The notes beneath the pieces are model-generated. The model worked only from the letters and a program-made list of their open reading frames with translations, ran no database searches and was not told the DNA's origin. A stretch of 64,000 nt of DNA, from assembly GCA_034190875.2 (NCBI GenBank), contig CM067343.1, positions 18,854,029 through 18,918,028 of the forward strand. The letters run 5' to 3'. The stretch's first letter is position 1. Every line of letters begins with the position of its first letter. Shown in pieces: positions 1-11,195 of this stretch. This stretch comes from Urechis unicinctus (Eukaryota; Annelida; Polychaeta; Xenopneusta; Urechidae). The position numbers and the translations under genes were made by a program.

Positions 1-1035
1 GTGATTGTCTGCTGAGCCAGCAGTGATGGTCAATTGAGCATGTGTTGATTGTTTGTTGAGCCTGTGTTGATTGTTTGTTGAGCCTGTGTTGATTGTTAGT
101 GGAGCCTGTGTTGATTGAGTGTTGAACCTGCAGTGATTGTCTGTTTAGCCTGTGTTGATTGAGTGTTGAACCTGCAGTGATTGTCTGTTGAGCATGTGTT
201 GATTGTTTGTTGAGCCAGCAGTGATTGTCTGTTGAGAATGTGTTGATTGTCTGTTGAGCCTGCAGTGATTGTCTGTTGAGAATGCGTTGATTGTCTGTTG
301 AGCCTGCGGTGATTGTCTGTTGAGAATGTGTTGATTGTCTGTTGAGCCTGCAGTGATTGTCTGTTGAGAATGTGTTGATTGTCTGTTGAGCCTGCAGTGA
401 TTGTCTGTTAAGAATGTGTTGATTGTCTGTTGAGCCTGCAGTGATTGTCTGTTGAGCATGTGTTGATTGTCTGTTGAGCCTGCAGTGATTGTCTGTTGAG
501 CATGTGTTGATTGTCTGTTGAGCCTGCAGTGATTGTCTGTTGAGAATGCGTTGATTGTCTGTTGAGCCTGCGGTGATTGTCTGTTGAGAATGTGTTGATT
601 GTCTGTTGAGCCTGCAGTGATTGTCTGTTGAGAATGTGTTAATTGTCTGTTGAGCCTGCAGTGATTGTCGGTTGAGAATGTGTTGATTGTCTGTTGAGCC
701 TGCAGTGATTGTCTGTTGAGAATGTGTTGATTGTCTGTTGAACCTGCAGTGATTGTCTGTTGAGCATGTGTTGATTGTCTGTTGAGCCTGCAGTGATTGT
801 CTGTTGAGCCTGTAGTGATTGTCTGTTGAGCCTGTAGTGAATGTCTGTTGAGCATGTGTTGATTGTGTGTTGAACCTGTTCATTGTCTGGTGAGTATGTA
901 GTGATTGTCTGTTGAACCTTTAATGATTGTCTCTCAAGCCTGTTGGTTCTTGGTAGGATGTGTGTATTTTCTCTCAAGCCTGCTGAGCCTGTTGATTGTC
1001 TCTTGAGCCTGTTGATTGTCTCTTGAGCCTGTTGA
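1..1035. repeat. Minisatellite, 42-bp higher-order unit, in DRP1 intron
   Basis: Dense tandem array built from two related 21-bp halves, one containing gttgattgtctgttgagcc and the other cagtgattgtctgttgaga, alternating as a 42-bp higher-order unit. The units become irregular after about 800 and decay to short tgttgattgtctcttgagcc units just before the first visible exon. Because 42 is divisible by three, long open frames appear on the minus strand, but they only read the repeat. The array continues off the left edge and lies in the intron upstream of the exon at 1086. Confidence 0.9.
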
Positions 1036-1085
1036 TTGTCTCTTGGGCCTGTGTTTTACGTTGTCGTTGTGTGGTTTGTGTTAAG

Positions 1086-3926
1086 GTGTGGCGGAGCCAG
1101 GATGTGTTATATATTCCATGAGACATTTGGCAGTGTGTTGGAACATGTTGAGTCCCTGGGAGGATTAACACAGCTAGACATTCTCACAGCCATTAGAAAT
1201 GCTACGGTAACTCATCTTTTTTTTTTTTGGTTAACAGGGCCATGGATGCAAAATTAGCTTCTTGTCAGAAGAAAAATGACAAACCCCAGTGCTAAGGGAT
1301 ATGGGTGTTATAGGGCTTCCAGCACCAGTGTTAAGAGTCATATAGGACTCCCAGCCCTAGTGCTAAGGGTAATATACGGCTCCCAGCCCCATTGTTAGAG
1401 GTCGTGCAAGACTCCCAGCCTCCGTGCTAGGAGTGTTATAGGGTTCCCAGCCTCAGTGCTAGGGGTAATATACGGCTCCCAGCCCCGTTGTATAGGACTC
1501 CCGATCCCAGTGTTAGGGGCTGTATAGGACTCCCGATCCCAGTGTTAGGGGTTGTATAGGACTCCCGATCCCAGTGTTAGGGGTTGTATAGAACTCCCGT
1601 TCCCCATGTTAGGGGTTGTTTTGTAGTCCCAGTGTTAGGAGTTGTATATGGCTCCCAATCCTAGTGCTAGGTGTCGTACAGGTCTCCCAGCTCCAGTGTT
1701 AGGGGTAGTATAGGACTCCCAGCCTCAGTGGTTGGGGTCGTATAGGATTCCCAGCCCCAGTGTTAGGGGTCACTTAAGTCTCCCTGCTGGAACCAGAGGA
1801 CCTTGGGAGCCCTAGTAAAGAGCTAAGACTGGCTGTGGGGTAACCATTTCTGTGATTAATCTACACACCTACTTTCAGGTGGTGCTACCATAACCTCAAC
1901 AGACGACCCATGGAATTGTTGATGCAATATTCCGCTGGCTACTACTCAAACACCACAGTTTGTTGTGTATTGGTTGTAATCAGTATGTCTGATGCTGCCG
2001 TTGGTGCAGGGTCCACGACCGGCCCTGTTTGTACCGGAGGTGTCCTTTGAGCTGCTCGTCAAGCGACAGATCCGCCGTCTCGAAGAACCAAGCCTCCGTT
2101 GTGTAGAGCTAGTCCATGAGGAAATGCAGCGTATCATTCAGCATTGTGGCACACAGGCAAGTCGCAACATTACGTGCTGTCACCACTATGTTTAAGCTTC
2201 ATGCTATCATAATGTTCTGGAGCTAAGTCTGGGCTTAAATGATATTGTTTGCTGATTAATTGTTCCCATAATGCTATGAATTAAGTCACTACTTTCAACT
2301 CTTGCCTGGTGCATTTACAGCAAGAGATGTTGAGATTCCCCAAGTTACACGAGCGTATCGTAGACGTTGTCACGGCCCTCCTCAGACGTAGACTTCCCAT
2401 CACCAACCAAATGGTAAGATGCCTGCTTATCAACCAGTCTTCAGTCCATATTGACGTGGGTCAGTGAAATGAACAGCATATTTCATTTCATTGTTGTCGA
2501 TTGCAGGTGGAGAACTTGGTAGCCATTGAGCTGGCCTACATCAACACCAAGCACCCTGACTTCACCGAGGGCACCCTCATTCACCGCTCGCTCACCGAAG
2601 ACTTACAAAATGACATGAAGAAACTCGCTGTGCATAAGCACACTACCGGTGCTGAAAAGGATGCCAAACCACACAGCCATGATGCGGTAATATGACCTTC
2701 TTTAGAGCAAACTTATGTGGCTTTACCAGAGAAGCAGAGTAATAAAGACTTTTTATAACAAAGTTTTAGTAATGAAGTATTTTTGATTCAGACAAATGAA
2801 ATGGGGCAACCATTCCCCATTGGCACAATTTTACATTGGGACAGTCACTGTTTTATATTGATTGAGAGGTAACATTTGTGATCCCTCAACCCCAAGTACA
2901 GTCACCCAATCACCCAACAGGTGTCCTCTCATGACATTGTCTATGTTACAGAAGCCCTCGTCTGCCCAGGCTGATTCATGGAAGCTGACTAACTGGGTCA
3001 AGCAGGGTGGGGGGCGCGTCGATAACATGCTGATGGGCGACGGCTACTCTTCCATGAGTGGCAGCCAGGCCGGCAGTCTCCCTGGTAGCACCACACAATC
3101 TCCCCATCGTGGCATTAACCTGCTTGATGAAGTGGTATGTATCTCGTGCACTGATATCTCGGAAGAGTTGCTGCTGGTCCCTGCTTCTTGGATAACGTTG
3201 GCGTATATATTTTTTTATTTATCAGGCAGACAAGTCACTGGGAATGCTAAGTGTTTTTTTTATAGTTAGTTGTCATCCTCAACATTTATCATGACCAAGG
3301 GCTTGAGAAATAATGTGGAGTGAGTTTCCTATGTTGTTCTGTTGCCAGCCTCCTGTTCCAAGCACCAGAAAACTCTCCTCCAGGGAACAGAGGGACTGCG
3401 AGGTTATCCGTAAGTCTCACCCACTCATTATTCTGGTCCTCAAAAAACAATTTGCCGCCCCCCCCTCTTAATCTTTGATAGGTGATGGATGCAGCGTATG
3501 TGTTCTGTCTACAGAACGCCTCATCCATTCCTACTTCCTCATCGTGCGCAAGAGCATCCAGGATTCTGTGCCCAAAGCCATTATGCATTTCTTAGTAAAC
3601 TATGTCAAAGATAACCTTCAGAGTGAACTAGTAAGTCACTTGTACAAACGCGAGGAGATCGACAAACTTCTAGACGAGTCGGAACACATTGCAGCCAGAC
3701 GCAGGGAGGCTTCAGAGATGTTGAAGGTACGTATTCTGACATGTTTTATGACTGCTGCTCCTGGCTTGACTGAATCGACATTAGCGTCCGACAGAATTGA
3801 TAATTACTAGTCACAGGTTTATACATTGCCGACAATGTTAAGAACTTAATATTGTGTGTGTGTTACCAGGCACTACAGGAGGCTAGTCACATTATCAGCG
3901 AGATCAGGGAGACACACTTATGGTGA
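1086..3926 (+). CDS. DNM1L: Dynamin-related protein 1 (DRP1/DNM1L), C-terminal half, 8 exons
   Basis: Large GTPase that assembles into helices on mitochondria and peroxisomes and drives their fission. Exons: 1086-1206, 2010-2156, 2321-2413, 2507-2686, 2952-3134, 3349-3409, 3515-3726, 3870-3926 (TGA). All junctions keep frame, giving about 350 residues; the N-terminal GTPase exons lie left of the window. Visible blocks: [14 protein letters not shown], then [20 protein letters not shown] (middle domain/stalk), [16 protein letters not shown], a variable region from about 2560 to 3360, and a GTPase effector domain from about 3385 ending in EIRETHLW, matching the known DRP1 C-terminus. An S-P at 3099 (TTQSPHRG) and the serine of RKLSSREQ at 3376 match the positions of human Ser616 (CDK/ERK) and Ser637 (PKA). 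The intron after 2156 starts with GC (ACACAG|gcaagt). No frame damage is seen. Confidence 0.96.
1283..1785. repeat. Intronic minisatellite, about 32-bp unit
   Basis: Roughly fifteen imperfect copies of a unit containing cccagtgttaggggttgtat followed by aggactcc. It lies between the DRP1 exons ending at 1206 and starting at 2010. The sequence of this array is unrelated to the 42-bp array upstream. Confidence 0.88.
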
Positions 3927-5260
3927 ATCGGAGCGGGACCCAGTCACTAAAATACCACTGCATTCTGGTCTTATAACCCGAAGGATGCTTTGTTTTTTTC
4001 GAGAATCTAACACTTGTTGTTTTCTGTCATCTTGAGAAGCTGTTACAGCTGAGCTGTCCGGTGTGTGACTATATCAAATGCTCTGCCAGGGAGAGTTTTC
4101 GTGTGGTGGTGTCGGTGACTGTTGATGGTTGATCCTAAAGTAGCGCCAGGATAAACATAGGTAATTCTCTACGTTAACGCCTGTAAACAAAAAATAGTTA
4201 TTCTCGCTACAAGGGACTGAACCATTTGCAGTGAGGTTTAATATGTCTTATTCACTGTAATGTGATTTATCTTTTCATGTCATTATTAATCACAACTGTC
4301 ATATTGTGTACACTGTTGGCCTGTTGGGTTTGGATAAGATGGTGGTGGTTGAGGGCTGATGCTTGTACCAGCACAACTCCCAGCAACTTGTCCTGCCCGT
4401 CTCCTGACAATGATAATCATTGTCAGTATGAGAACTTTGGTTATCTTACCTTGTGCGCTGTTGTTCATTCAGGGGATCTGTCAGAAACTGCGTTTTCTGG
4501 CGTTGTGGATTGTGTTAGTTGTAATAGATTATACATATTCTTCAAATAGGGAAATGATTTTTTTTTATCTTTATAAAATATTGGGTTCGAGATGGACTTA
4601 TTTTCCATGAGGCTTGACATGTCTGTTATAATTATCTGAATCATTAAAACAAATCAACATGTCATCCGGGCCCTCAAGATAGAATCTTCACTGGTGTAGA
4701 AAATATCATGGAAAGACCTGAATCTTACTGATCTGGCAACAGTGATACTCTCACAATTCTCATGCACAGCTGTCTAGAAATTTGTATAACTGGAGTTCTC
4801 ATAGCTTGATGTTTTACCTCGAGGATCCGCTGATTTATTCAAGGGGAAGGCATTAGGAGCACACTAGTCACCTGTGGAAATTTACTATGCAAACCCAGCT
4901 GTTACGGTAATTCAGTCGCTGGAAACAATGCTTGCCATGACATTCCCGTATATTCCTTGATCTGTGCTTCATAATAGCCACTAAGTGTACCAAGGATGCA
5001 TCTGAGACTGTCAACCACTTGTTGCAACATATTTTGTATGTCTGGAAAAGTCACAAGCCAAGCCAGGAAATCTGCACTGAACTCTCCTATACACTGTCAG
5101 CTTGGACATATGTTATGTTTTTATACAGTGTATGTCTGAACAAATGGGTTGATACAATAATGTGACCTCTCTGTATAAGGCACTTGAGGTTTGATCGTAT
5201 GGGGACCGATGTGTTTATCATTTCTAGACGCAAAATAAAAACAATGTTTTATTTATGTGT
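3927..5260 (+). other. Probable DRP1 3' untranslated region and downstream DNA
   Basis: AT-rich sequence after the DRP1 stop codon, with no conserved reading frame. A canonical aataaa lies at 5234-5239, just before the TA microsatellite, and is the best visible polyadenylation signal, giving a 3' UTR of about 1.3 kb. Where transcription really ends is an inference. Confidence 0.4.
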
Positions 5261-5299
5261 CATTTTGGCTGTTTAAAACAAGTATTATTTGCATATCCA

Positions 5300-5314
5300 A
5301 ATATATACATATAT

Positions 5315-5385
<71 letters not shown>

Positions 5386-5409
5386 TATGTATATATATAT
5401 ATGTATATA

Positions 5410-5454
<45 letters not shown>

Positions 5455-5495
5455 AACAGATTTCAGTAATATATATAGAAATATATATTTCTATA
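5300..5495. repeat. (TA)n / (CATA)n microsatellite
   Basis: Nearly pure alternating T and A with interspersed catata and gtatata. Open frames reading Tyr-Ile repeats across it are artefacts of the dinucleotide. The end carries short palindromic atatatttctatatata. Confidence 0.95.
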
Positions 5496-5501
5496 TATAT
5501 A

Positions 5502-5769
5502 ACTGAAAGCTGATGTCAAATATTGAAGTTTGGGGTAACATCAATATCAGCCTATAACTTACCAAATGAGGTTTGATTTGGATGAGTCTTATATAGTTAT
5601 AGATCGATTCAGACAACTATCCATGGTGATGACAGTTATAGTTTCGATCAACCGTGTTATATAGATAATATTTGTCAGAACTGAAAGCTGATGTCAAATA
5701 TTGAAGTTTGGGTAACATCAAATATCAGCCTATAACTTACCAAATGAGGTTTGATTTGGATGAGTCTTG
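5502..5769. repeat. Direct repeat pair, about 88 bp, spaced 178 bp
   Basis: The block starting actgaaagctgatgtcaaat at 5502-5590 recurs at 5680-5769 with a few changes (one g lost, one a gained). The spacer holds tagatcgattcagacaacta, itself part of the dispersed repeat seen at 5905. It looks like a local tandem duplication. Confidence 0.85.
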
Positions 5770-5844
5770 GGAAGGTGGATCACAGTTTCAGAACCTATGG
5801 TCATATGATTGAGTAATGCTATCGCCACAGATAGTCCTGGTATA

Positions 5845-6640
5845 GCCCTACAAGACGTAGACGTCTTACCGTTTTTCGAAACAACGCAATGCGAATATTT
5901 TTAGATCGATTCAGACAACTACCAAGCACAAAACATACACAAGTGATGGAGTTATAGGATGCAATGATGTTTTACGGACGATTTTATCCCTTTTCGGCGG
6001 GGGATTTCATCCATGGTAATTTTTTATAGTTCGATCAATTTGGGAAGCGGTAAAAAGTCAGAAACACAGCAACAAGTTTGTTTACAGAATGACGAAGTCT
6101 AATGCTAAGCCCGGGGGGGCACTTAAGTGTAAGGATATAGTATACATGTGCCGCACGAAGGGGGTGGTTTTTTCGACATCTCGACTTTTACGACGGGTTA
6201 GATAATCGCATAATACCTTGTACGATGGAGTATACTTTTTCTCATTCTCAACGAGTTCAACGGGTACGGGATTTCGAGGTCCCGCGGCACACTCCCTATC
6301 CAAGTTAGGGTTAGTGCCCCCCACTTGGGATGCTAAGGCAATGCGGGAAATCGCGAGAATTAATAGTTTCCAAAATGGCAGACTTCGTATCGCGATATGT
6401 TCGGAAACGAACTATCGATGGCATTCATTGAAGAATAGCGTCGAGTGGTGTTAAGTTTTTTGGAGCGAAAGGTCTATTTTTTGTAAAGGCTCTTGATATA
6501 TGTTATTTTCTAGGTGCGAAATATAGCCCTTCGCGAGATATAGTCCAAACGAGATATCGCCGACTGTGTTTGACTAACTCTTCGTAACGGTATAAATTCA
6601 TGTTACCGTTACACCGGAGCTAGTCCTGGTAGTGTATTGA
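5845..6640. repeat. Dispersed repeat family, copy near DRP1 (split by a MITE)
   Basis: Recognisable by cagacaactaccaa, gatggagtt, gcaatgatgtt, tcatccatggtaatt and gcaatgcgggaaatc, ending near ttaccgttacaccggagct. The same order of blocks occurs upstream of each ABCG copy (about 17008-17695, 37465-38100, 61860-62495). This copy is interrupted by the G-run MITE at 6110-6329. No coding potential is recognised. Confidence 0.75.
6110..6329. mobile_element. MITE with G-run terminal inverted repeats, 8-bp TSD
   Basis: A 220-bp insert beginning cccgggggggcac and ending gtgccccccacttggg, flanked by the perfect 8-bp direct repeat atgctaag at 6102-6109 and 6330-6337. The inner ends also pair (tatacatgtgccgc against gcggcacactcccta). 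A second member lies at 46028-46313. It has no transposase frame, so it is non-autonomous. The 8-bp duplication is compatible with hAT- or P-type mobilisation; the parent element is not visible. Confidence 0.88.
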
Positions 6641-6839
6641 CGCTGATAGTATCGTAATTTCGATAAGTAACGGAGTATCTGACCAAGTATCAGATCGTCA
6701 ACAATCAGGAACAAAGTATCTTCCCTACTGGCCAAGATACAGATGCTAGGACGTGGGGGTGCTGAATATCGGTGGATTTAAGGGCACCTTCACTGGAAAT
6801 CTATGATAGTAGTCCTCTTTATCTAAATACATTAAATCG
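6641..6839. other. Unassigned intergenic sequence
   Basis: No reading frame, repeat family or splice-supported exon is recognised. The short phrases gtatctgaccaagtatcaga and aacaaagtatc suggest local repeats only. Confidence 0.5.
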
Positions 6840-7200
6840 GTTTATGTTGCAGCTCCGCTTCTCACATCGGGAATATCCGAAATGCCATGTCAGAACTCAT
6901 ATTGAGATCACTGGACGTGGACGAAGAGCTAGCAGCATTCACCTATAGGTCATATTTGTTATTGCAGATGAGACACAAGGAGCGTAAATTAACCCGATAA
7001 GCCATCTGAATCTGGGGGTGATAATTCATTTAAGCTGAACAATAGCTAAGTATCATGATAAAAAACATGACAAATTCGTCTGGTACAATCGGCATCGTGA
7101 CTCCAGGGCCACCCCGCCGGAAATGTGTTCCAATCAACGTGAACGAGTCAAAGACAGAGAGGGCCGGCTCAAGATGCTCGACGTCGCGATGACTAACTTG
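6840..7200 (+). pseudogene. Retroelement ORF1/gag-like fragment and adjoining repeat, 5' part
   Basis: Plus-strand counterpart of the minus-strand sequences around 28620-29260 and 53900-54540. Shared marks are catcgggaatatccgaaatg, gacgtggacgaagagctagc, acctataggtcat and the coding phrase RVKDREGRLKMLD, which corresponds to RVNDIEGRFKMLD at 28.9 kb. Only the N-terminal part is present, and stop codons break it. It sits directly upstream of a gypsy reverse-transcriptase fragment in the same orientation. Confidence 0.6.
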
Positions 7201-7319
7201 TATTTGTCAACTGTTTTACTGGAATGCGCTACATGGTTTTTGATTTATTACTGTTTTACAATTTCATCAATGTGTCACAACTTAACGTTTTATACATATA
7301 ATAGTAGACACTATAGGGA

Positions 7320-7745
7320 CGATACGATTGTGTATATTCAGAAATTAATGAACGGGATGTTCTTCCACGGGTACTGGAGCATCGTGCTCGACGACGAATC
7401 GAGCAAATACACAACGTATAACTCTCCATATGGTCGGTACGGAATCCTCGGGCTACCATTTGGAATGAAGGTCTCGCAGGATACTTTCCAAGAAGGATGG
7501 ACCAGCTCTACTACAAGAAGCAAAGCCAATAGCCTTCGCCAACAAGGCTCTTACCGACACTGAAACACGGAAGCTAGCAAAGAGAGAGAACTACTTGCAG
7601 TGTTATTTGGATGTTCAAAATTCCACACCTATTTGTATATGTAGCGTCATTCACAGTGGAGACTGGTCACACGCATACAGCATAAAAGCCTTGCCCACAC
7701 ACCACCGAGATTGCAGCGTTTGATGCTTCGGGTACAGCTGTTACA
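7320..7745 (+). pseudogene. Ty3/gypsy reverse transcriptase-RNaseH fragment
   Basis: Reads YWSIVLDDESS, then NSPYGRYGILGLPFGMKVSQ, matching the gypsy RT block around the conserved F/Y-G-R-Y and LPFG motifs. Across a frame change comes KALTDTETR and then an ELLAVLFGCSKFHTYLY-like frame, the start of the RNase H domain. The YxDD catalytic block is missing, and no LTR or integrase follows on this strand. Sister fragments on the minus strand lie at 28053-28240 and 52480-52960. Confidence 0.8.
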
Positions 7746-7775
7746 ACCCAACTTGAAATCCGGCTAATTTTAAAA

Positions 7776-8888
7776 TTGTCGTAACCCAACTTGAAATTTC
7801 AAGATGGGTTAACCCATTTTAAAATTGGACGGCGTGTTGGCAAGCACGGCAGTATGGAAAGCCGCAGAACGTTTATTACATTATTGGCTTGTTTTGCCGA
7901 AGTAAATCAAACTGCATGGTGATTCAGACAGCACTCATAGTTATACTCGTCAACCTTAATTTACCTCCGCCCAGTAGGAATATGTTTTCGTCCGATTTCG
8001 ATCTGTTTATTTGTCTATTAGCAAGATATCTCGAAAACTTAAGAATGGATTTTCATGAAACTTTCAGGGATCTATGGTCACGTACAACGGACGAATCCAA
8101 TATATTTTGGAAAAGATCTAGATGTGACCTTAAACATTATTTTAAGTAAGGGCAAGTAAATGTCTGACACAACTTAAAATATTCCATGTAAATGACAATA
8201 TACACTTGCAATAGGTATCAGAATGGGTTCCCTCCCATCCAAATGGGTCCCTCGTCTTAATTCTGTGCAATGTATCCAAATCTGTGATTTTGGTACCAGA
8301 CAAGAGTTATATGCAGGGTTCCCCCTCCCAGAAATTTTTCCTTGGGCAAATTTGTGATTTTTTACCTAAAGCAGCGATGCCGACACTCGCGCCAAATTAG
8401 AAATTACGGCTAGTTCGAAACTATTCTCGGGGATAGCTATCTCCCTGTAACGTCATAACGCTCGTCATATTGTGATTGGTAAGGATATTTTTGTTTTGCT
8501 TTTTAAGAGCTTTATTCAAGGTATCGGCCACTTATGAGATACGATTAGTATTTCAGAAGAATAATTAATTGAATTGAACGCATATACACATACAGTTCCC
8601 ACGCTAAATAAGTATTATTTTTAGGACTACCGCGGTACTCCATACACGCTTCACCTTGGGGATATCGCGACTTTCCGTGTGTTACTATAATTGAAAAGCA
8701 GGATTGTAAGAATAGACTTATAAGGTGGCAAGGAAGTGAAAATAAGTGAAATAATGGTTATAAATATCGGTCAGGGAAATTAGACTGTGTACAGTCGGGA
8801 TTTCTTCAACTGACGCATTCAAGGCATTCGGCTGTCCAATTTTAAAATGGGTCATCCCATCTTGAAATTTCAAGATAGGTCAGGACAA
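7776..8888. mobile_element. Fold-back element with 58-bp terminal inverted repeats
   Basis: 7776-7833 and 8831-8888 are inverted repeats of 58 bp with about seven mismatches. Each arm contains two further small palindromes (cttgaaatttcaag and ccattttaaaa/ttttaaaatgg). The roughly 1-kb interior shows no recognised coding region. A partial extra arm lies at 7742-7775. No convincing target duplication is visible at the ends. It separates a plus-strand gypsy RT fragment from a minus-strand gypsy integrase fragment. Confidence 0.7.
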
Positions 8889-9032
8889 TTGTATATATTG
8901 GTAGCGTAGCCTGTTATGCTCAGATGCATGCTTGCTCCCACTTAGGTGTTCACTGGGTGTTGGGATGTTTTGCCCATCATCATCACGACCCGGGTCAACT
9001 GTTGGTGTGATGTGTCTCACCCGACCGTGATT

Positions 9033-9620
9033 TCAGTTCCTCCTAAGGGTAGCTCCTTTCTCCGTCTCACAGAGGTATGATCGTGTTTCGTTGCATCTTT
9101 GCCTCACCACTCCTGGCTCTAACTGCCCTGTCTGACGGCTCCATACAGTGACGGGCTGTCCCGGACGCAGTGTGGGGAGCTCTCTGGCACTCGGATCATG
9201 ATACCTCTTCGGTGTGTGTTCGTCTTCGTTTAGCTGGCTTCTCATGTTGTCTCTGTTGTGTAGGCGGTTCCTTGTGTTAGTTGGCATATCTGTGCGTATT
9301 TACCTCTCATACAATATTTCAGGACGGCGATGTGCTGTCAATGGTCGTTGTGCGTAGACATGCGCCATATGGGGATCTGTTCTGTTCTCATATGCTTTCC
9401 TTAGGGTGATTTTGACCGTTTGTATTGTTCTCTCTGTGAAGACATTACTTCCGGCGTATCCTGGGCTTGACGTCACATGGTCGAAGCATCATTCTTTTGC
9501 AAATTTCCCAAACTCCTGGCTGTGACATTGCGGGCCGCTGTCGCTGACAACTTTGTTCGCGACTCCATGTTCGCTGAAGATTTGCTTTGTGTGTTTAATT
9601 ACAGCTGCACCAGAGCGCGT
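9033..9620 (-). pseudogene. Ty3/gypsy integrase, core end and C-terminal domain
   Basis: From high to low coordinates, the minus strand shows decayed integrase core (SEHGV-like, GPQ, GYAG, ERTIQTV phrases in changing frames between about 9600 and 9380). An open 84-codon frame at 9033-9287 follows, with KRYHDPSARELPTLRPGQPV, WSRQTGQLEPGVV and RSYLCETEKG. This is the usual gypsy integrase C-terminal tail that reads x-LPxLxPGxxVxV...RSYxVxTxxGxxLRRN. Core frames are broken. A better preserved relative of the core is at 51905-52300. Confidence 0.78.
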
Positions 9621-9625
9621 ATACA

Positions 9626-10660
9626 AATTCCAAGCAGGGACAAGTCATTAATCGTAATGTAGATATATTACAGTACAGGGCTACCTTGAAACAAATCAGC
9701 CCATTAAGTGACAATTGGCAACACCAGAAAAGGAGAATTTATCAGATGAAATTATGCAGGAGGTAGCTGCTATACCCACCCATTGAAGCATACTAAGTCT
9801 TGTAGGCACAGCATAACGGAAGGCTGGATTTTAAACTTTCCGTCATTTGAATCCCCCGAACATAATTCATCTGGCTGTTATATTTAACTTCAACAACATG
9901 ATGGACGTCACATCAGTTACAAGTGTAGATTGTAGTTTGAATGTAAATAAAATACAAATAGCTATGTACCTTGGATAAGTAGACAAAAACGGTTAGCATC
10001 CAATCAGAAAATGTAGAAAAGACACAGGTCTCGCGTAATCTAGTGATACTATGACTGGATAATTTGTCATGAGAGGCAACAAGGTCCTCGACCTTATTGC
10101 CTCTCATGGTTAGAGGACCGTATTTTACCAAACAATGCTGTAAACAAAAACAAGTATGTTGATGAGCATAAGGCCCAGCTAGACACGGCATGTGTCTCAG
10201 AGCAGGCGGTCGGTACGATACCTATTGCCATCTCTTGTGGACATCTCAATCTATCAGTTACCGCTTAGTTATAAAACATTGTATGAGAGTTCTGCTACAG
10301 AGCAAAATATATACCTTTCCCATCTCTGTGAAGTGGAGAATTAAGGCTAAATCAATAGAAACTTATAAGCTATATAAATTGATAAAACAAATTTCCTTTA
10401 TCAAGCATGGGAGATACAAGGCTCTGGAGAAGCCTAAAATTTGTTGTGCCTGATTTCTACACCTGTGAATAATGTTGATAATTGTTTACTCAGTTACTTC
10501 AAAAATGTTCTGGAGTGCTTGGGATGAGGCGGTATTTGGATGATGGTATTAAAGGTGCTTGTAGTAGGTTGTTCGAGTGGGGCTTTTTTTAAAAAAAAAT
10601 TCCTTGAACTGTCCTACACATAATTCTGTATATTTCATGACACACAGAACTATAAGGCAG
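9626..10660. other. Non-coding duplicon sequence downstream of ABCG copy 1
   Basis: Begins caaattccaagcagggacaa and aligns by eye to 30090-31150 and 55370-56440, with scattered substitutions and short indels. No exon, ORF or RNA gene is supported. It marks one side of the three-fold tandem unit. Confidence 0.7.
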
Positions 10661-11195
10661 CAGTAGACCGGAACGGGGCTATCTGACAATAGTAGACAGA
10701 AATGGGGATATCTGACAGCAGTAGGCCGAAACCGGACTATCTGACAGCAGTAGAACGAAATGGGGCTATCTGACAGCAGTAGGCCGGAACAGGACTATCT
10801 GACAATAGTAGACCGAAACGGGGATATCTGACAGCAGTAGGCCGGAACAGGACTATCTGACAATAGTAGACCGAAACGGGGCTATCTGACAGCATTAGGC
10901 CGAAACAGGGCTATCTGACATCAGTAGGTTGGAACAGAACTATCAGACACCAGTAGGTTGGAACAGAACTATCAGACACCAGTAGGTTGGAACAGAACTA
11001 TCAGACACCAGTAGGTCGGAACAAGACCCTCTGACATCAGTAGGTTGGAACAGAACTATCAGACACCAGTAGGTTGGAACAAGACCCTCTGACATCAGTA
11101 GGTTGGAACAGAACTATCAGACACCATTAGGCCGAAACAGGGCTATCTCACATCAGTAGGTCGGAACAGGACTATCTGACAGCAGTAGGTCGGCG
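10660..11195. repeat. 29-bp minisatellite at 3' end of ABCG copy 1
   Basis: About eighteen imperfect copies of a 29-bp unit with core gtcggaacaggactatctga followed by cagcagtag. Variants use gaaacggg and gttggaacagaactatcaga. The array overlaps the last codons and stop codon of the ABCG gene. The same family recurs at 31150-31620, 50357-50500 and 56430-57472. Confidence 0.92.

Noticed and set aside
145-855. 236-codon minus-strand open frame of repeated NRQSLQAQQT-type residues
   Set aside because: It only reads the 42-bp minisatellite, whose length is a multiple of three; no domain or splice support.
3628-3640. Possible splice donor gtaagt inside the last large DRP1 exon
   Set aside because: The frame continues through it as the conserved effector-domain sequence [16 protein letters not shown]; splicing here would remove it.
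4262-4610. Open frames after the DRP1 stop codon
   Set aside because: Overlapping frames on both strands with no family resemblance, inside the likely 3' UTR.
5255-5506. Tyr-Ile repeat open frames
   Set aside because: Translation of a TA microsatellite.
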